DNA of 64,000 nucleotides from Paenibacillus sp. JDR-2 (GCF_000023585.1 NC_012914.1:5401501-5465500), one strand, 5' to 3'; shown: positions 1 to 9,614, counted from the stretch's first letter. Numbers and translations are program-made. The notes: generated from the sequence alone by a model not told the origin.

Positions 1-515
1 GTAGCCGGCTTTCTCGAGGTAGTCCGTTCTTACATAAAGACCAGCAACGCCGGAGTCGAACGGAACGCCGTAGTATTTGCCGTCAACGCTTGTAGGTCCA
101 AGCTTGTAATCAGCAAAGTCGGAAGGGTTAATTACGCTGCTCAGGTCGTAGAACATATCCGGGTAAGCTTGCAGGAAGCTTTGCGCGCGGTAGTCCTCGA
201 TAAGTACAATGTTTGGCAGACCTTTAGTCGTGCCGGAGCTCATGCCAGTGTTCAGCTTTTGAACGATATCGTTCTGAGCGTTCTCTACAATATCAACGGT
301 CAAATCCTTGTTAGTTGCCGCATAAGCGTCTTTCGCAAGGTTCATCGCTTTGATGTTAAAGTTAGGATCCCATGCCCAAACCGTAATTTTGCTTGCAGCT
401 TTACCGCCGTTTTCAGCACCAGTATTCGCGCTGTTTTTGTTGTTGTCCGAGTTGGACGAACAAGCCGACAGAGCTACTGCGCTAAGAGCAAGTACAGTGA
501 CTAATTTCTTCACTT
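1..515 (-). CDS. Sugar ABC transporter solute-binding lipoprotein (partial, C-terminus off window)
   Basis: This is the N-terminal ~171 residues of an extracellular solute-binding protein of the family 1 type, which captures a sugar outside the membrane and delivers it to ABC permeases. The N-terminus has two lysines, a hydrophobic core and the lipobox LSAC with the lipidated cysteine at residue 18, followed by a Ser/Asn-rich linker and then ITVWAWDP, typical of these proteins. The start is GTG at 513-515 with GGAGG at 524-528, eight bases upstream; no ATG is better placed. It follows the kinase and regulator genes on the same strand, so it is probably their target, with permease genes expected beyond base 1. 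The substrate cannot be inferred. Confidence 0.88.
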
Positions 516-542
516 TCAAGACCTCCGCATCTGTATATGTGT

Positions 543-556
543 TGTAAGCGTTTTCC
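543..556. promoter_or_regulatory. Candidate catabolite-responsive element (cre)
   Basis: The 14 bases TGTAAGCGTTTTCC fit the CcpA box consensus TGWNANCGNTNWCA except at the last base. The site lies about 30 bases upstream of the solute-binding protein start, where CcpA repression of a sugar transporter would be expected. Function is inferred from the match alone. Confidence 0.4.
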
Positions 557-672
557 GGCTTACGAATCCATGATAGCATTCCCATCATGGCGCTCGTTAG
601 AACGATCTTTACAACGAATTGTCATTTTATTATGAGTTGCTTGAAAGTGGTCTATTCGTACTAGGACAATCT

Positions 673-2463
673 TTAGAAATTTGGATCATTATTGGATCGA
701 AGCAGCGGAATGCGAATTTTCACCCGGGTCCCTTCCCCGATCTCGCTTGTTATGGTAACCCCATATTCCTCGCCAAACAATAATTTGATCCGGTCGTTAA
801 CGTTGCGTACCCCAATTCCGCTGAACAGCTGGCGCTTGTTCTCCTGACTCGGAATCCCTCCGTTTATGTTCATGCCGTCGCCATTATCCACCACTTCGCA
901 TACAAGCGAAGAGCCTTCCTGCGCTACCATAATATAGATATAACCTTCGGATTTGTCGTTAAAAGCATGGAAAAAGGCGTTCTCGATAAAGGGTTGGATC
1001 ATCAGCTTCGGAATCCGGTAATTCAGGCAATCCGGACCAATAAAGTAACTAACGCGGATCCGCTCGCCGTAACGAACCTGATTGATAAACACGTAATTTT
1101 TCATGTTGTCGAGCTCTTGCTGTACCGTAATCATCTCGCTGACGTTACCGATCGCATTCTGCAGAAGCGAGATAAGCGCATTAATCGTTTCGGCCGCCTT
1201 CTCCTTATTGCCCTGCTGCACCATAAATTTCACCGAGGCTAGGGTATTATACAGAAAATGAGGATTAATCTGCTGCTGCAGCGCTTCCAGCTCCGCATTA
1301 CGCTGCTGCTTCTGCGTCTCCACCAGCTTGTCTACGTATTCATTCAGCTCGTCGATCATGGCATTAAAAGCAAGGCCAAGCTGGCGAGTCTCATAGCTGC
1401 CGTCCACCTTCACATGGCGGTCGAACTCGTATTTTGAGATCGTCGAAATCTGCTTTACAAGCCGGGTCAGCGATTTGGTCATGCGCCTTGAAATGATGAA
1501 CACGATAATAACCGCCGCGGCTACAATGGCCATGACGATAAGCGTAATCTGCCTCGTATCCGTCAATTGTCCCAGGACCTGCTTCTTATCTATAACGTTC
1601 ACCATATAAAGGTCTAAACCGGCAATATACTCCGATAAAAGAAGATGGTCCTTCCCCATAATGTTGGCATTCTTGTAATCCAGATGCTTCTCGTCGATCT
1701 CTTTCGCATACTGAAGAAGATCCGGCGAACGCTGCCCGATCCAGTCATTACGGTTGGAGGATACTATCGTCCCCCGGCTGTCAATTACCGCCACATCATT
1801 GCCAAGACTTGTATTGCTATCATAAAAACGGGCGAAATAAAGCTCGCGTACGGCAAAATAAACCATTCCATAGACGGTTCCGCTGCGGTCCACCAAAGCC
1901 TTGGAAGCTACAATCGTAGGCTCGATGCCCGGAGTACCGGAGGTTTCGGCATCGTCATAGGAATACATCAGTCTGCGAGGCTCTGCAAGAGAACGTTTGG
2001 TTATGGGGTGGTTCGCAAGAGCATCGTCCGGTACCGGCCAGTAGGAACGGTCCGTCGAATAACGACGGCCGTTCACCCCTGTCACCGTAATGCCTACCTC
2101 ATAAGCGTCCACGCTAGAGCGAATCTTGTTCATCTGCTGCCCCATCTGAAAATAACTGCCTACCATGACGTTCGATTCGCCGCTGCCTTCGGTCAGAAAC
2201 TGCTTGATCGTACCGCTTTGCGAGATTTTGTTCGCCGTCAGCACAATGGAATAATTGAACGAGTCCATGCCGTTTCTGATCTGCGTAATAATTTTCGAAT
2301 TGGTAATGCTGAAGGTTTCCATAAACACGCGGCTGGACACGTTCATCGTTGTCCAGGTCGCTGTAATCGATACGGCCACAATGCTTACTACCATAATGAT
2401 GAACATTTTCACGAAAAGGCCGTTATATTTAAATCGGTCGAGTACTTTACTCAAAGCTATCAC
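673..2463 (-). CDS. Two-component sensor histidine kinase, YesM family
   Basis: A 596-residue membrane kinase. A transmembrane segment lies near residues 18-40, a long extracytoplasmic sensor domain follows, a second transmembrane segment is near 305-325, then a HAMP linker, the His_kinase domain with QQINPHFLYNTL (phospho-accepting histidine near residue 400), and a HATPase_c domain with the glycine-rich GIGVRNVNDRIK box. This is the YesM/LytS-like class that senses carbohydrate status and phosphorylates an AraC-type regulator. The start is GTG at 2463, only four bases past the stop of the upstream regulator gene, so the two are translationally linked. The transporter lipoprotein follows on the same strand. 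The ligand is unknown. Confidence 0.93.
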   Translation of the reverse strand: MIALSKVLDRFKYNGLFVKMFIIMVVSIVAVSITATWTTMNVSSRVFMETFSITNSKIITQIRNGMDSFNYSIVLTANKISQSGTIKQFLTEGSGESNVMVGSYFQMGQQMNKIRSSVDAYEVGITVTGVNGRRYSTDRSYWPVPDDALANHPITKRSLAEPRRLMYSYDDAETSGTPGIEPTIVASKALVDRSGTVYGMVYFAVRELYFARFYDSNTSLGNDVAVIDSRGTIVSSNRNDWIGQRSPDLLQYAKEIDEKHLDYKNANIMGKDHLLLSEYIAGLDLYMVNVIDKKQVLGQLTDTRQITLIVMAIVAAAVIIVFIISRRMTKSLTRLVKQISTISKYEFDRHVKVDGSYETRQLGLAFNAMIDELNEYVDKLVETQKQQRNAELEALQQQINPHFLYNTLASVKFMVQQGNKEKAAETINALISLLQNAIGNVSEMITVQQELDNMKNYVFINQVRYGERIRVSYFIGPDCLNYRIPKLMIQPFIENAFFHAFNDKSEGYIYIMVAQEGSSLVCEVVDNGDGMNINGGIPSQENKRQLFSGIGVRNVNDRIKLLFGEEYGVTITSEIGEGTRVKIRIPLLRSNNDPNF

Positions 2464-2467
2464 TCAC

Positions 2468-4036
2468 TCATCTCAGGTTTTGTTGCCGGTAACGGCTTGG
2501 CGACAGTCCGGTATGCTTCTTGAACACCTTGCAGAAATAGCTGTGATCCGAATAACCAACCATCCCGCTGATTTCCGAGATCGAAGCTTCCCCTGCCCGC
2601 AGCAGCTCCGATGCTTTCTCCAGTCTCACCCTATGCAAATAATCGACAAAGCCTTCGTTATGATGGGTTGAGAAATAGCTCGACAAATAAGACGGGTTAA
2701 AATGAAAATGCTTCGCCATCTCCGTCAAATTGAGCGATTCGGCGTAATGCTCGTGAATATAATCAAGCAGCCGCTTCATGTTGGCATTGCCGGACTGCTC
2801 GGCTTTCTCGGCTATGCATAGCTTCGCTTCCCCGATAAACGCTGTCAGCAGCTCTGCCGCCGTATTGGCATTTCGCGACTCTTCAATAGCTTTGAAATAG
2901 TAATATTTCTTCGTCTCCAGCTGCTGCGTGCCGTAGTTCATATTGCCAAGCAGCACGGTAATGTTAAAAATAACATTGCTCAGAAACGACTTGAACTCAA
3001 AGACATCCGTCGTATAGTTTGTTTTGAACACTTCCAGATGATCCAGCAAATAGTCAAATGCCGTATCAAAGCGCTCGCGCTTGAACGATTCCGTAAAGCT
3101 GTTCAGGTTAAAAGGATCTGCCGCCTGCCCGGATTCCGGGAACTCATGGAACAATAACAGATGCTTGTCCGGGAAATAAAAGGCGTAATCCATCATTTTC
3201 AGCAGACTAGCCTTATAGGACTGCTCTAATTCGGTAATCGCCGAGAAAGGCTCGCTTACGACAACAGCCACATCCAGCTCCAGCTGATTGATCGAGCTCG
3301 CCATCGTTCTTCCCCAGTAGGGCAGCAGGCTTAGCATCGTGTAATCCAGATTAAGAAGCAGCAAAATCATAGGCGCTTCGGCTTTCAGAACGTGATAGAC
3401 CAACTGATCGGCATGAACCGCTTGTTTGTCCAGCTCGCCCTGCATCGTTTGCCGGATGGCATTCACCTGCTCCTTTGTTGCGTTTATTCCTCGCAGGTCC
3501 ACACCCAGTAGGCAGAAGGCGCTATGAGGAAAATGGTCGCCAAGCTCCGCTTCAACCTGCATGGCATCCATCTCGTAACCGGATAACAGCTTCTCCAGCA
3601 CCGAATCGATTGTTGGACCTTGATTCGTGGATTGCTCGTCCCCTTGCAGGGACGGAATTTTATCGGCAACGGCTTTCAGCACGTTCAGCATGTGGCCAGT
3701 GTCTAGCTTGGGCTTTAATATATAGTCGCGTACGCCGCTTTGAAAGGTGGATCGTACGTAATCGAAATCTCCAAAACTGCTTAGGACAATAACTTCAATA
3801 TCCGGATATTTCAGCTTGATCTGCCGGGTCAGCTCTTCGCCGTCCATAATCGGCATGACAAGATCCGTCAGCACGATATGAGGCTGCAGCTCCGCAATCA
3901 TCTCAAGCGCTTCTTTTCCGTTTGAAGCTTCGCCCACGATCTGAAAGCCTTCCTGCTCCCAGTTCATATAATGCTTGATCCCTTGCCGGATCAAGGCTTC
4001 GTCGTCCACGATCAGCAGCTTGCAGTAGTTTGACAT
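2468..4036 (-). CDS. Response regulator with AraC-type DNA-binding domain, YesN family
   Basis: A 522-residue regulator. The N-terminal receiver domain begins KLLIVDDEALIRQG and has the phospho-accepting aspartate in VLTDLVMPIMDG. A long middle region follows, and the C-terminal ~100 residues form an AraC/XylS double helix-turn-helix (YSDHSYFCKVFKKHTGLSP). Paired with the YesM-type kinase it should activate the adjacent sugar transporter operon. An upstream in-frame extension to 4099 exists, but the ATG at 4034-4036 is preceded by GGGGGT at the right distance and starts directly at the receiver fold, so it is preferred. Confidence 0.92.
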   Translation of the reverse strand: MSNYCKLLIVDDEALIRQGIKHYMNWEQEGFQIVGEASNGKEALEMIAELQPHIVLTDLVMPIMDGEELTRQIKLKYPDIEVIVLSSFGDFDYVRSTFQSGVRDYILKPKLDTGHMLNVLKAVADKIPSLQGDEQSTNQGPTIDSVLEKLLSGYEMDAMQVEAELGDHFPHSAFCLLGVDLRGINATKEQVNAIRQTMQGELDKQAVHADQLVYHVLKAEAPMILLLLNLDYTMLSLLPYWGRTMASSINQLELDVAVVVSEPFSAITELEQSYKASLLKMMDYAFYFPDKHLLLFHEFPESGQAADPFNLNSFTESFKRERFDTAFDYLLDHLEVFKTNYTTDVFEFKSFLSNVIFNITVLLGNMNYGTQQLETKKYYYFKAIEESRNANTAAELLTAFIGEAKLCIAEKAEQSGNANMKRLLDYIHEHYAESLNLTEMAKHFHFNPSYLSSYFSTHHNEGFVDYLHRVRLEKASELLRAGEASISEISGMVGYSDHSYFCKVFKKHTGLSPSRYRQQNLR

Positions 4037-4253
4037 GATGTACCCCCTTGTCTTGCACTTACATATGTAAAGTACATTATAACCGATAAAGCGAGCCAAT
4101 TTCTCACCTTTCTGAATGGGCTGTCCTTGTTACATTTTGGCGGATTATTTGGAAGTTTGCTAGAATCGGGCAACTTTTGCTTCACATATCCGGGGAGGAC
4201 TTGAATATATTGAATAACAAACCCAAAAAAACTGTGCAAGGAGGTGCTCCGAA

Positions 4254-5417
4254 ATGGGTTCAGCAGAAGATAGACTGTTTGTTGTATCTCAGGAGGATTG
4301 GTCGCTGCATCGTAAAGGCTACCAGGATCAAGCCAGGCACCAGCAGAAGGTCCGGGAAGCCATTAAGCAGAATTTGCCCGACCTCGTGTCTGAAGAAAGC
4401 ATTGTCATGTCTGACGGCAAGCAAGTAATCAAAGTGCCGATTCGGAGCCTTGACGAATTCCGATTTGTGTATAACTACAATAAAAATAAACATGTAGGTC
4501 AAGGAGACGGCGACAGCCAGGTCGGCGACGTATTAGGCGTCGATCCGCAAGCGGCCAAAGGTCCCGGCAAGGGCGAAGGCGCTGGCGATCAGCCCGGCGA
4601 GGATGTTATCGAAGCGGAGATCAGCTTGGCTGAGCTGGAGAGCATGCTGTTCGAGGAATTAGAGCTGCCGTTCCTTCGCCAGAAGGATAAGGATCAGCTC
4701 GAGACGAAGGAAATCCGGTTCAACGATATCCGGAAAAAAGGCATCATGTCGAACATCGACAAGAAACGGACGATTATGGAAAACCTGCGGCGCAACGCCA
4801 CCTCCGGTACGCCGGGTATCCACGGCATCTCGCCTGATGATCTTCGCTATAAGACCTGGGAAGAGATTGTACGGCCGCAATCCAATGCGGTTATCCTTGC
4901 CATGATGGATACATCGGGCTCCATGGGCTCCTTCGAGAAATACGTAGCCCGTTCGTTCTTCTTCTGGATGACCCGCTTCCTGCGGCATCAATACGAGAAA
5001 GTCGAAATCGTATTCATTGCCCATCACACCGAAGCGAAGGAAGTTACCGAAGAAGAGTTCTTCACCCGCGGCGAAAGCGGCGGTACGATCTGCTCGTCAG
5101 CCTATATTAAGGCACTCGAGATTATCGACAGCCGGTTCTCGCCAAGCGTGTACAACATCTATCCGTTCCACTTCTCCGACGGCGACAACCTGACCAGCGA
5201 CAACGAGCGCTGCGTCAAGCTGATCGGCGAGCTGCTCAAGCGCTCCAACCTGTTCGGCTACGGCGAAGTGAACCAGTACAACCGCTCGAGTACGCTTATG
5301 TCCGCGTATAAGCATATCAATATGAACCATTTCATGTACTACGTCATTCGCGAGAAAGGCGAAGTGTATAACGCCCTGAAATCCTTCTTCCGCAAACGGG
5401 AAGGCGTTGTAGGGTAA
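4254..5417 (+). CDS. yhbH: Sporulation protein YhbH (DUF444 family)
   Basis: A 387-residue protein of the YhbH/YeaH (DUF444) family, which in Bacillus is linked to sporulation and usually works with SpoVR and the kinase PrkA. The characteristic N-terminus (LFVVSQEDWSLHRKG), the acidic Gly-rich middle, and the von Willebrand A-like segment with a metal-site motif (MMDTSGSMGSFEK) are all present. AAGGAGGTG precedes the ATG at good spacing. It is monocistronic, with its own promoter region and a strong terminator. spoVR homologues lie about 42 kb away at 46811 and 49008, so the trio is not clustered here. The exact biochemical role of the family is not established. Confidence 0.93.
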   Translation: MGSAEDRLFVVSQEDWSLHRKGYQDQARHQQKVREAIKQNLPDLVSEESIVMSDGKQVIKVPIRSLDEFRFVYNYNKNKHVGQGDGDSQVGDVLGVDPQAAKGPGKGEGAGDQPGEDVIEAEISLAELESMLFEELELPFLRQKDKDQLETKEIRFNDIRKKGIMSNIDKKRTIMENLRRNATSGTPGIHGISPDDLRYKTWEEIVRPQSNAVILAMMDTSGSMGSFEKYVARSFFFWMTRFLRHQYEKVEIVFIAHHTEAKEVTEEEFFTRGESGGTICSSAYIKALEIIDSRFSPSVYNIYPFHFSDGDNLTSDNERCVKLIGELLKRSNLFGYGEVNQYNRSSTLMSAYKHINMNHFMYYVIREKGEVYNALKSFFRKREGVVG

Positions 5418-5420
5418 TAG

Positions 5421-5454
5421 AAAACCGGTCGTCCAAGGGACGGCCGGTTTTTTT
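5421..5454 (+). terminator. Intrinsic terminator of yhbH
   Basis: An AACCGG...CCGGTT stem of about 11-12 pairs with a short AAGG loop is followed by a T run just after the yhbH stop codon. Confidence 0.85.
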
Positions 5455-5463
5455 GGAAATGGT

Positions 5464-6141
5464 TTAGTTCTTCCACCTCGATATTAATGATCTTAAACCT
5501 TGTTCATCTAACTTTCTAAGTTCATCAAGCCTTATGGTTATTGCATATTCTTCATTAGAAATATAAACATCCGAATCGTAATTATTTTTCTTTATCCATT
5601 CTAGAAATCTCATACACTTCCTAATCAATGCATCTTCATCTGCGAAAGCCGAACCGTCTTCCAAATTAACAGAAAAAGATGCATTTATTCTAATATCTCT
5701 GCCTAAGTTAGTATAGGAACTAGTCTCCGTGAGTTTTCTAGAAATATAACCGTCTCCCATATGAAACGATTCTCGGGCATCGCCACCAAATATATCCTTC
5801 ACGACATCGGAGGCTTCATTCGAAATGGTATGTTCTATTTTCGAAGCATAGTAATTGTCGTACAACTGTTTTTGATAATCCTCTAACACTTGAAATTGAA
5901 TACCATTAGGCAATGTGATGATCGACATATAATCACCTGTTATAAAACTGTGAATTGTCGATATCCCATATTCATTCGGAATAGTATAATTTGATTGATT
6001 AAGGTACTGCACTGCTTTTGAATGAAAATTCGCCTTCCCCCATGGCGTACCTTTGTAACCGAAATATAAGGTAACAATGATAGCTGACAATAGCAATAAA
6101 AGTATTCCTGTAATAATTATTTTAGTTCTTTTAGAGATCAT
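5464..6141 (-). CDS. Membrane-anchored protein of unknown function, YfjL-like
   Basis: A 225-residue protein with a basic N-terminus, one strong transmembrane helix (residues ~7-28), then FGYKGTPWGKANF and a soluble extracytoplasmic domain. The GTPWGK motif just after the helix recalls small Bacillus YfjL-type proteins; this is a weak family resemblance, not a proven assignment. GGGAGG precedes the ATG. It is AT-rich compared with yhbH and opens a run of small AT-rich accessory genes on the minus strand (5464-7595), suggesting acquisition separately from the flanking core genes. Function unknown. Confidence 0.7.
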   Translation of the reverse strand: MISKRTKIIITGILLLLLSAIIVTLYFGYKGTPWGKANFHSKAVQYLNQSNYTIPNEYGISTIHSFITGDYMSIITLPNGIQFQVLEDYQKQLYDNYYASKIEHTISNEASDVVKDIFGGDARESFHMGDGYISRKLTETSSYTNLGRDIRINASFSVNLEDGSAFADEDALIRKCMRFLEWIKKNNYDSDVYISNEEYAITIRLDELRKLDEQGLRSLISRWKN

Positions 6142-6209
6142 CCCATCCTCCCAAAGGATACTTTTTCCAAGTAAGGACTATATAAGTTATATATTTTTAT
6201 TCCAAGCGA

Positions 6210-6536
6210 TCAATAAATAACGAACATATCATCATCCACTTTGCCGTCAAAGTTAAAGAAGAGTTTATAATACCCAACTACATGATCAGAGTACTCCATA
6301 TTAAGCGTTGCAACGACATGGTTGTAATCAAAATCAGGATAGTTATTACTAAACTTTATCGATACTGAATCAATCTTCAGATCAAGATAAGTTGAGTCAT
6401 AATTAGGAAAAGCTTCACCGAACTCAGCAGATTCCTCTACTTTGTAGTGTTCAAAGCTTCTCCAAAATGCTGAATACAATTTCGATTCGACATCATTTGT
6501 AAGCATCCACTCTCTCAAAGCTCCGACCTCAAACAC
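6210..6536 (-). CDS. Small hypothetical protein
   Basis: A 108-residue soluble protein with no signal peptide or membrane helix. It has alternating beta-type segments and many Asp and Tyr residues (YDSTYLDLKIDSVSIKF). The start is GTG at 6534-6536 with AAGGAGG about 11 bases upstream. It resembles no family I can name. It sits in the same AT-rich minus-strand cluster as its neighbours but about 70 bases from each, so it may be independently expressed. Confidence 0.6.
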   Translation of the reverse strand: MFEVGALREWMLTNDVESKLYSAFWRSFEHYKVEESAEFGEAFPNYDSTYLDLKIDSVSIKFSNNYPDFDYNHVVATLNMEYSDHVVGYYKLFFNFDGKVDDDMFVIY

Positions 6537-6608
6537 TATCCAAGGCCTCCTTGTTATATACGCTAAAATTATGCCGGTCTTGCGCTAAAGCAAAAACAAT
6601 TGCTGTGT

Positions 6609-6818
6609 TCATCTCTTATTCATTCCTTGCCTTGTAACAGCTTCCCCAATTGGACAATAAGGACAAGTCGGACATACCGATTGTGCCTTATTCCTCTGAA
6701 TGTTTAATTTGATTAGAGTATCCGCCATGAACAATCTTTCTCTCTCAAAATTAATGTCCATGCATACTCCTAATTCAACAGTCTGATCTAATAACTTACA
6801 ATAATACTCGTCGTTCAT
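6609..6818 (-). CDS. Small cysteine-rich protein, possible metal binder
   Basis: A 69-residue protein with five cysteines, three of them in the C-terminal SVCPTCPYCPIGEA, a spacing that could bind zinc. Its ATG overlaps the stop of the preceding gene by four bases (ATGA), so it is translationally coupled to the CPCC-type protein at 6815-7306. That coupling and the shared Cys-rich character suggest a joint role, but no function is known. Confidence 0.65.
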   Translation of the reverse strand: MNDEYYCKLLDQTVELGVCMDINFERERLFMADTLIKLNIQRNKAQSVCPTCPYCPIGEAVTRQGMNKR

Positions 6819-7306
6819 TCACTCACCACATTATTCTCGGGCAATTCTTCTGCGATCGGCTCTCTAACTAAGTGCTTAAATATTACTTTGCAAACGCCAT
6901 GCTTTTTATAATTTTTAATAGCTTCATTTAATGACAGCTTGTTTGCCCCGATGCTTATATGAGGCTTTTCATGCGCTATAAGATCATATTGCCAATAACA
7001 AACTTCACAAATATCTACTACGACTTCATCATCGCTGCAGATTGTAAAGTAACCGCAGCAAGGACATTGAACATTTCCTAAGTTTGACCTGACAACCTCG
7101 GCATGAACCCGTTTCTGTTTATCTTTCCAATTCATCTGTCCAAAAATGATCCCCATTACCGCGCCAGCAAAACAGTCGTAGTAGTAGAACTCTCTATGAA
7201 ACAACAAATAGGCAGCTAACATAAGGACTAGATAAAAGAGCTCCCCTTCTACTGCTCTTCTGAAAAGAAACTTGTACTTTATTCGCTTCATCGCTTTAGT
7301 ATTCAA
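6815..7306 (-). CDS. CPCC family cysteine-rich protein with N-terminal membrane segments
   Basis: A 163-residue protein. The N-terminal part has one or two hydrophobic segments (residues ~18-50); the C-terminal part carries QCPCCGYFTICSDDE and CEVCYWQYD, the zinc-ribbon signature of the CPCC cysteine-rich family (Cys_rich_CPCC). CPCC proteins are common in Bacillales accessory clusters and uncharacterised; most lack membrane segments, so this fusion is slightly unusual. The start is TTG at 7304-7306, preferred over the ATG 15 bases further in because GGAGGG is about ten bases upstream of the TTG. It overlaps the next small gene by four bases. Confidence 0.72.
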   Translation of the reverse strand: MNTKAMKRIKYKFLFRRAVEGELFYLVLMLAAYLLFHREFYYYDCFAGAVMGIIFGQMNWKDKQKRVHAEVVRSNLGNVQCPCCGYFTICSDDEVVVDICEVCYWQYDLIAHEKPHISIGANKLSLNEAIKNYKKHGVCKVIFKHLVREPIAEELPENNVVSE

Positions 7307-7388
7307 CAGACCGCTTCCCTCCAGGAGCTATCAAATGAAGGACATCTTATATGCGTATATTATACAAAAAGACTATCGCCATTTATAT

Positions 7389-7595
7389 TTAGTTGATGAA
7401 AAAAATCATGCCTGCTGCAATTAACAAACTTCCAACAACCCGCAGGTATATGATTGTCTTTTTCGATGGAGTCATTTTCTCCAGATCCTTATTCTGAGCG
7501 TTGCTTTCGTTATTATAATTAAATCTTCCCCACTTCCAAGCCAGCTTCGGAGCAAACAAGTACAACGCTCCTACAGCTAATAAGATGAACTCCAT
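7389..7595 (-). CDS. Small membrane protein, DUF6199-like
   Basis: A 68-residue protein with two transmembrane helices (about residues 2-17 and 47-66) joined by a polar loop. The pattern FAPKLAWKW near the first helix and YLRVVGSLLIAAGMIFFI in the second resembles small DUF6199-type membrane proteins of Firmicutes. GGAGGAG precedes the ATG. Function unknown. Confidence 0.65.
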   Translation of the reverse strand: MEFILLAVGALYLFAPKLAWKWGRFNYNNESNAQNKDLEKMTPSKKTIIYLRVVGSLLIAAGMIFFIN

Positions 7596-7720
7596 TTTAT
7601 CGCTCCTCCAATGGGAATTATTCCATGCACTGTTCTATATACGATAAAATCGGAGAAGGGTTCGCTCCTACTATCCAAAAATAGATGACCCAAATAGTGT
7701 CATCTTTTCCCCGCTACTAT

Positions 7721-8143
7721 CTATTCAAACACCGTAAACATCCCCGTCATCCCAGGGGAATGATCCTTGAACCCAAACTGCTCGTAAAATGCATCATTGC
7801 CATGGGAGGCAAACAGCCCGACAAAAGCCAGCCCGTTCTCATGGCGGCGTTCTTTGATATAGTCCAGCAGCTGTTCTACGATAAGCTTTCCTAGACCCTG
7901 TTTCTGGTGCTCCGGTGCGATCGCTACATCCTGGATGTAAAAGTACATGGCCCCATCGCCAACGACCCGTCCCATTCCGACAACCTCGCCTTCACGCTCG
8001 ACAACCACGCCATAAAGCGAGCCTGCAATTGATTGCCCCGACATTTCTATATGAATGCTCCCCCAACCTACAGCTTCCCATAAAGCTTTATGCTCCTGCA
8101 CCGTTGGAAGACGCTTAATGATCTCGTATTGTTTACTTGCCAT
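7721..8143 (-). CDS. GNAT-family N-acetyltransferase
   Basis: A 140-residue single-domain acetyltransferase. The acetyl-CoA pyrophosphate loop appears in VAIAPEHQKQGLGKLIVEQLL, and the C-terminal FASHGNDAFYEQFGFK is the usual beta-6/7 region with a conserved Tyr. It would transfer an acetyl group from acetyl-CoA to an unidentified amine. AAAGGTGG precedes the ATG. It lies 25 bases downstream of the membrane glycosyltransferase gene on the same strand, so the two may be co-transcribed. Confidence 0.9.
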   Translation of the reverse strand: MASKQYEIIKRLPTVQEHKALWEAVGWGSIHIEMSGQSIAGSLYGVVVEREGEVVGMGRVVGDGAMYFYIQDVAIAPEHQKQGLGKLIVEQLLDYIKERRHENGLAFVGLFASHGNDAFYEQFGFKDHSPGMTGMFTVFE

Positions 8144-8168
8144 AATAAATGACCACCTTTATTCCATT

Positions 8169-9614
8169 CTAAGCTCCAAGTTCTCTCTCCCAACGCTTGT
8201 CCAACGTCGCTGATTGTTTTCCTTGAACCCGTTTATACACCTGGTAGACTCCATAGCTTTGCAAAAGAATCAGTATGGGGATAAAGTCGAGCCTATACCG
8301 GGACTGAATTTCTACCAGCAAATGCGCTCCGATATATAGCAATAAGAGAATTAAATAGAATAATGCCTCATTTCCTTTACCCGTACGCCATAAAGCAACC
8401 ATACTCACAACGCCAAATGCGCTCATGAGCACATATAGCGGTCTTTCCCACTGGTTAAGACTAGTCTCCAGTTCCCATTTGTCTAACCCCCGCAGACTCC
8501 AATAAGGCGAAGAATCCGAAGAACCCCACATATAAACAAGCTTTCTTCCAAATAAAGCGATAAGCTCGCTTTTATTTTGGAGACGTTCTTTTATGATTAC
8601 AAGCTCCGCCTGGTGGCGCTCTTCGCCAAAAGAATACTGGTTCGTATAGTGGGCATCCTCCTTATTCCAACTTCCGTTTGTCTGCGCGTTAAGCCCCACC
8701 ATAAACTTCCAATACTTTTCTCCGCCAAATAACGATTGCTCGGAAACATGAGACGAAGTCAGCGAGATGCTGGCTAGTATTTGTACTAAATAATACATGG
8801 CAATGACGACTCCCAGCTTGCCGGCCGTACTCGCAGCTTGTCTTTTGAGAGAGCCGCGCCATTGCTGCCATATGATTAGGAGAACAAATAAAACAACGCC
8901 AGCCAAATAGACGCTTCCAATGGGACGCATGAGATGCCCCAAGCCAATCGCTAATCCTGCAAACAACCAATAGATAACCCGGTCTCTTCCTTTAAGAAGC
9001 AGAAAGCATCCCCCTGTAAATAAAAACACCGATATATGCTGGTTTGTCAGCACCGAACACATCAAGATATTCGGAATATAAAAGAGATATACCAAAGCCG
9101 CGATTCTTCCACAGCTTTCATGAAATACTTTCGAAGCGGAAAGATAAAGGACAATGGCGGTTCCCATGCTAAATAAGACGTTCAGGAGCTTAAAAATGAT
9201 TAAGTGATTGCCAAAAAGCTTAATGACTCCGGCCTCATACATCGTAAACCCAAGCTGATAAGGAAAGCTGACGTAGTAAGATGAATCGCTAAAGGCAAAG
9301 TCCCCCGAAGCCGCCTCTTGTGCCGCATTATACATAAATAGAAAATCCGATTGCGGCAGCGCCGGATTCCACACGATCCAGATCACTCGGCAAACCAAGC
9401 CAAAGAAGAGAAATACAACCAGGAAAGCTTTCCGGCTGAGACCGGTAATGGCCCAATGAATAACAAGCAAGGTCACTACTGCTGTCGCAATAAACGCAGC
9501 GATCATTTTTAATACCGAATCATAGAAACTCCATGCATTTGCAAAAGAAGCTGCGAAAATCGTTGCAAAAAACAGTCCGCCTGCTGCAGAGAGAATACGT
9601 GTGCGAAAAGTCAT
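8169..9614 (-). CDS. Integral membrane glycosyltransferase, GT39/ArnT-like
   Basis: A 481-residue protein with about eleven hydrophobic segments. An acidic first loop (NPALPQSDFLFMYNAAQEA) and a charged region after the middle helices match the C-type polytopic glycosyltransferases of the PMT/ArnT superfamily. These use a polyprenyl-phosphate-linked sugar and transfer it outside the membrane. The acceptor, a cell-wall polymer or protein, cannot be named. A GTAGGAG ribosome site lies four bases before the ATG. Topology and length fit the family. Confidence 0.75.
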   Translation of the reverse strand: MTFRTRILSAAGGLFFATIFAASFANAWSFYDSVLKMIAAFIATAVVTLLVIHWAITGLSRKAFLVVFLFFGLVCRVIWIVWNPALPQSDFLFMYNAAQEAASGDFAFSDSSYYVSFPYQLGFTMYEAGVIKLFGNHLIIFKLLNVLFSMGTAIVLYLSASKVFHESCGRIAALVYLFYIPNILMCSVLTNQHISVFLFTGGCFLLLKGRDRVIYWLFAGLAIGLGHLMRPIGSVYLAGVVLFVLLIIWQQWRGSLKRQAASTAGKLGVVIAMYYLVQILASISLTSSHVSEQSLFGGEKYWKFMVGLNAQTNGSWNKEDAHYTNQYSFGEERHQAELVIIKERLQNKSELIALFGRKLVYMWGSSDSSPYWSLRGLDKWELETSLNQWERPLYVLMSAFGVVSMVALWRTGKGNEALFYLILLLLYIGAHLLVEIQSRYRLDFIPILILLQSYGVYQVYKRVQGKQSATLDKRWERELGA

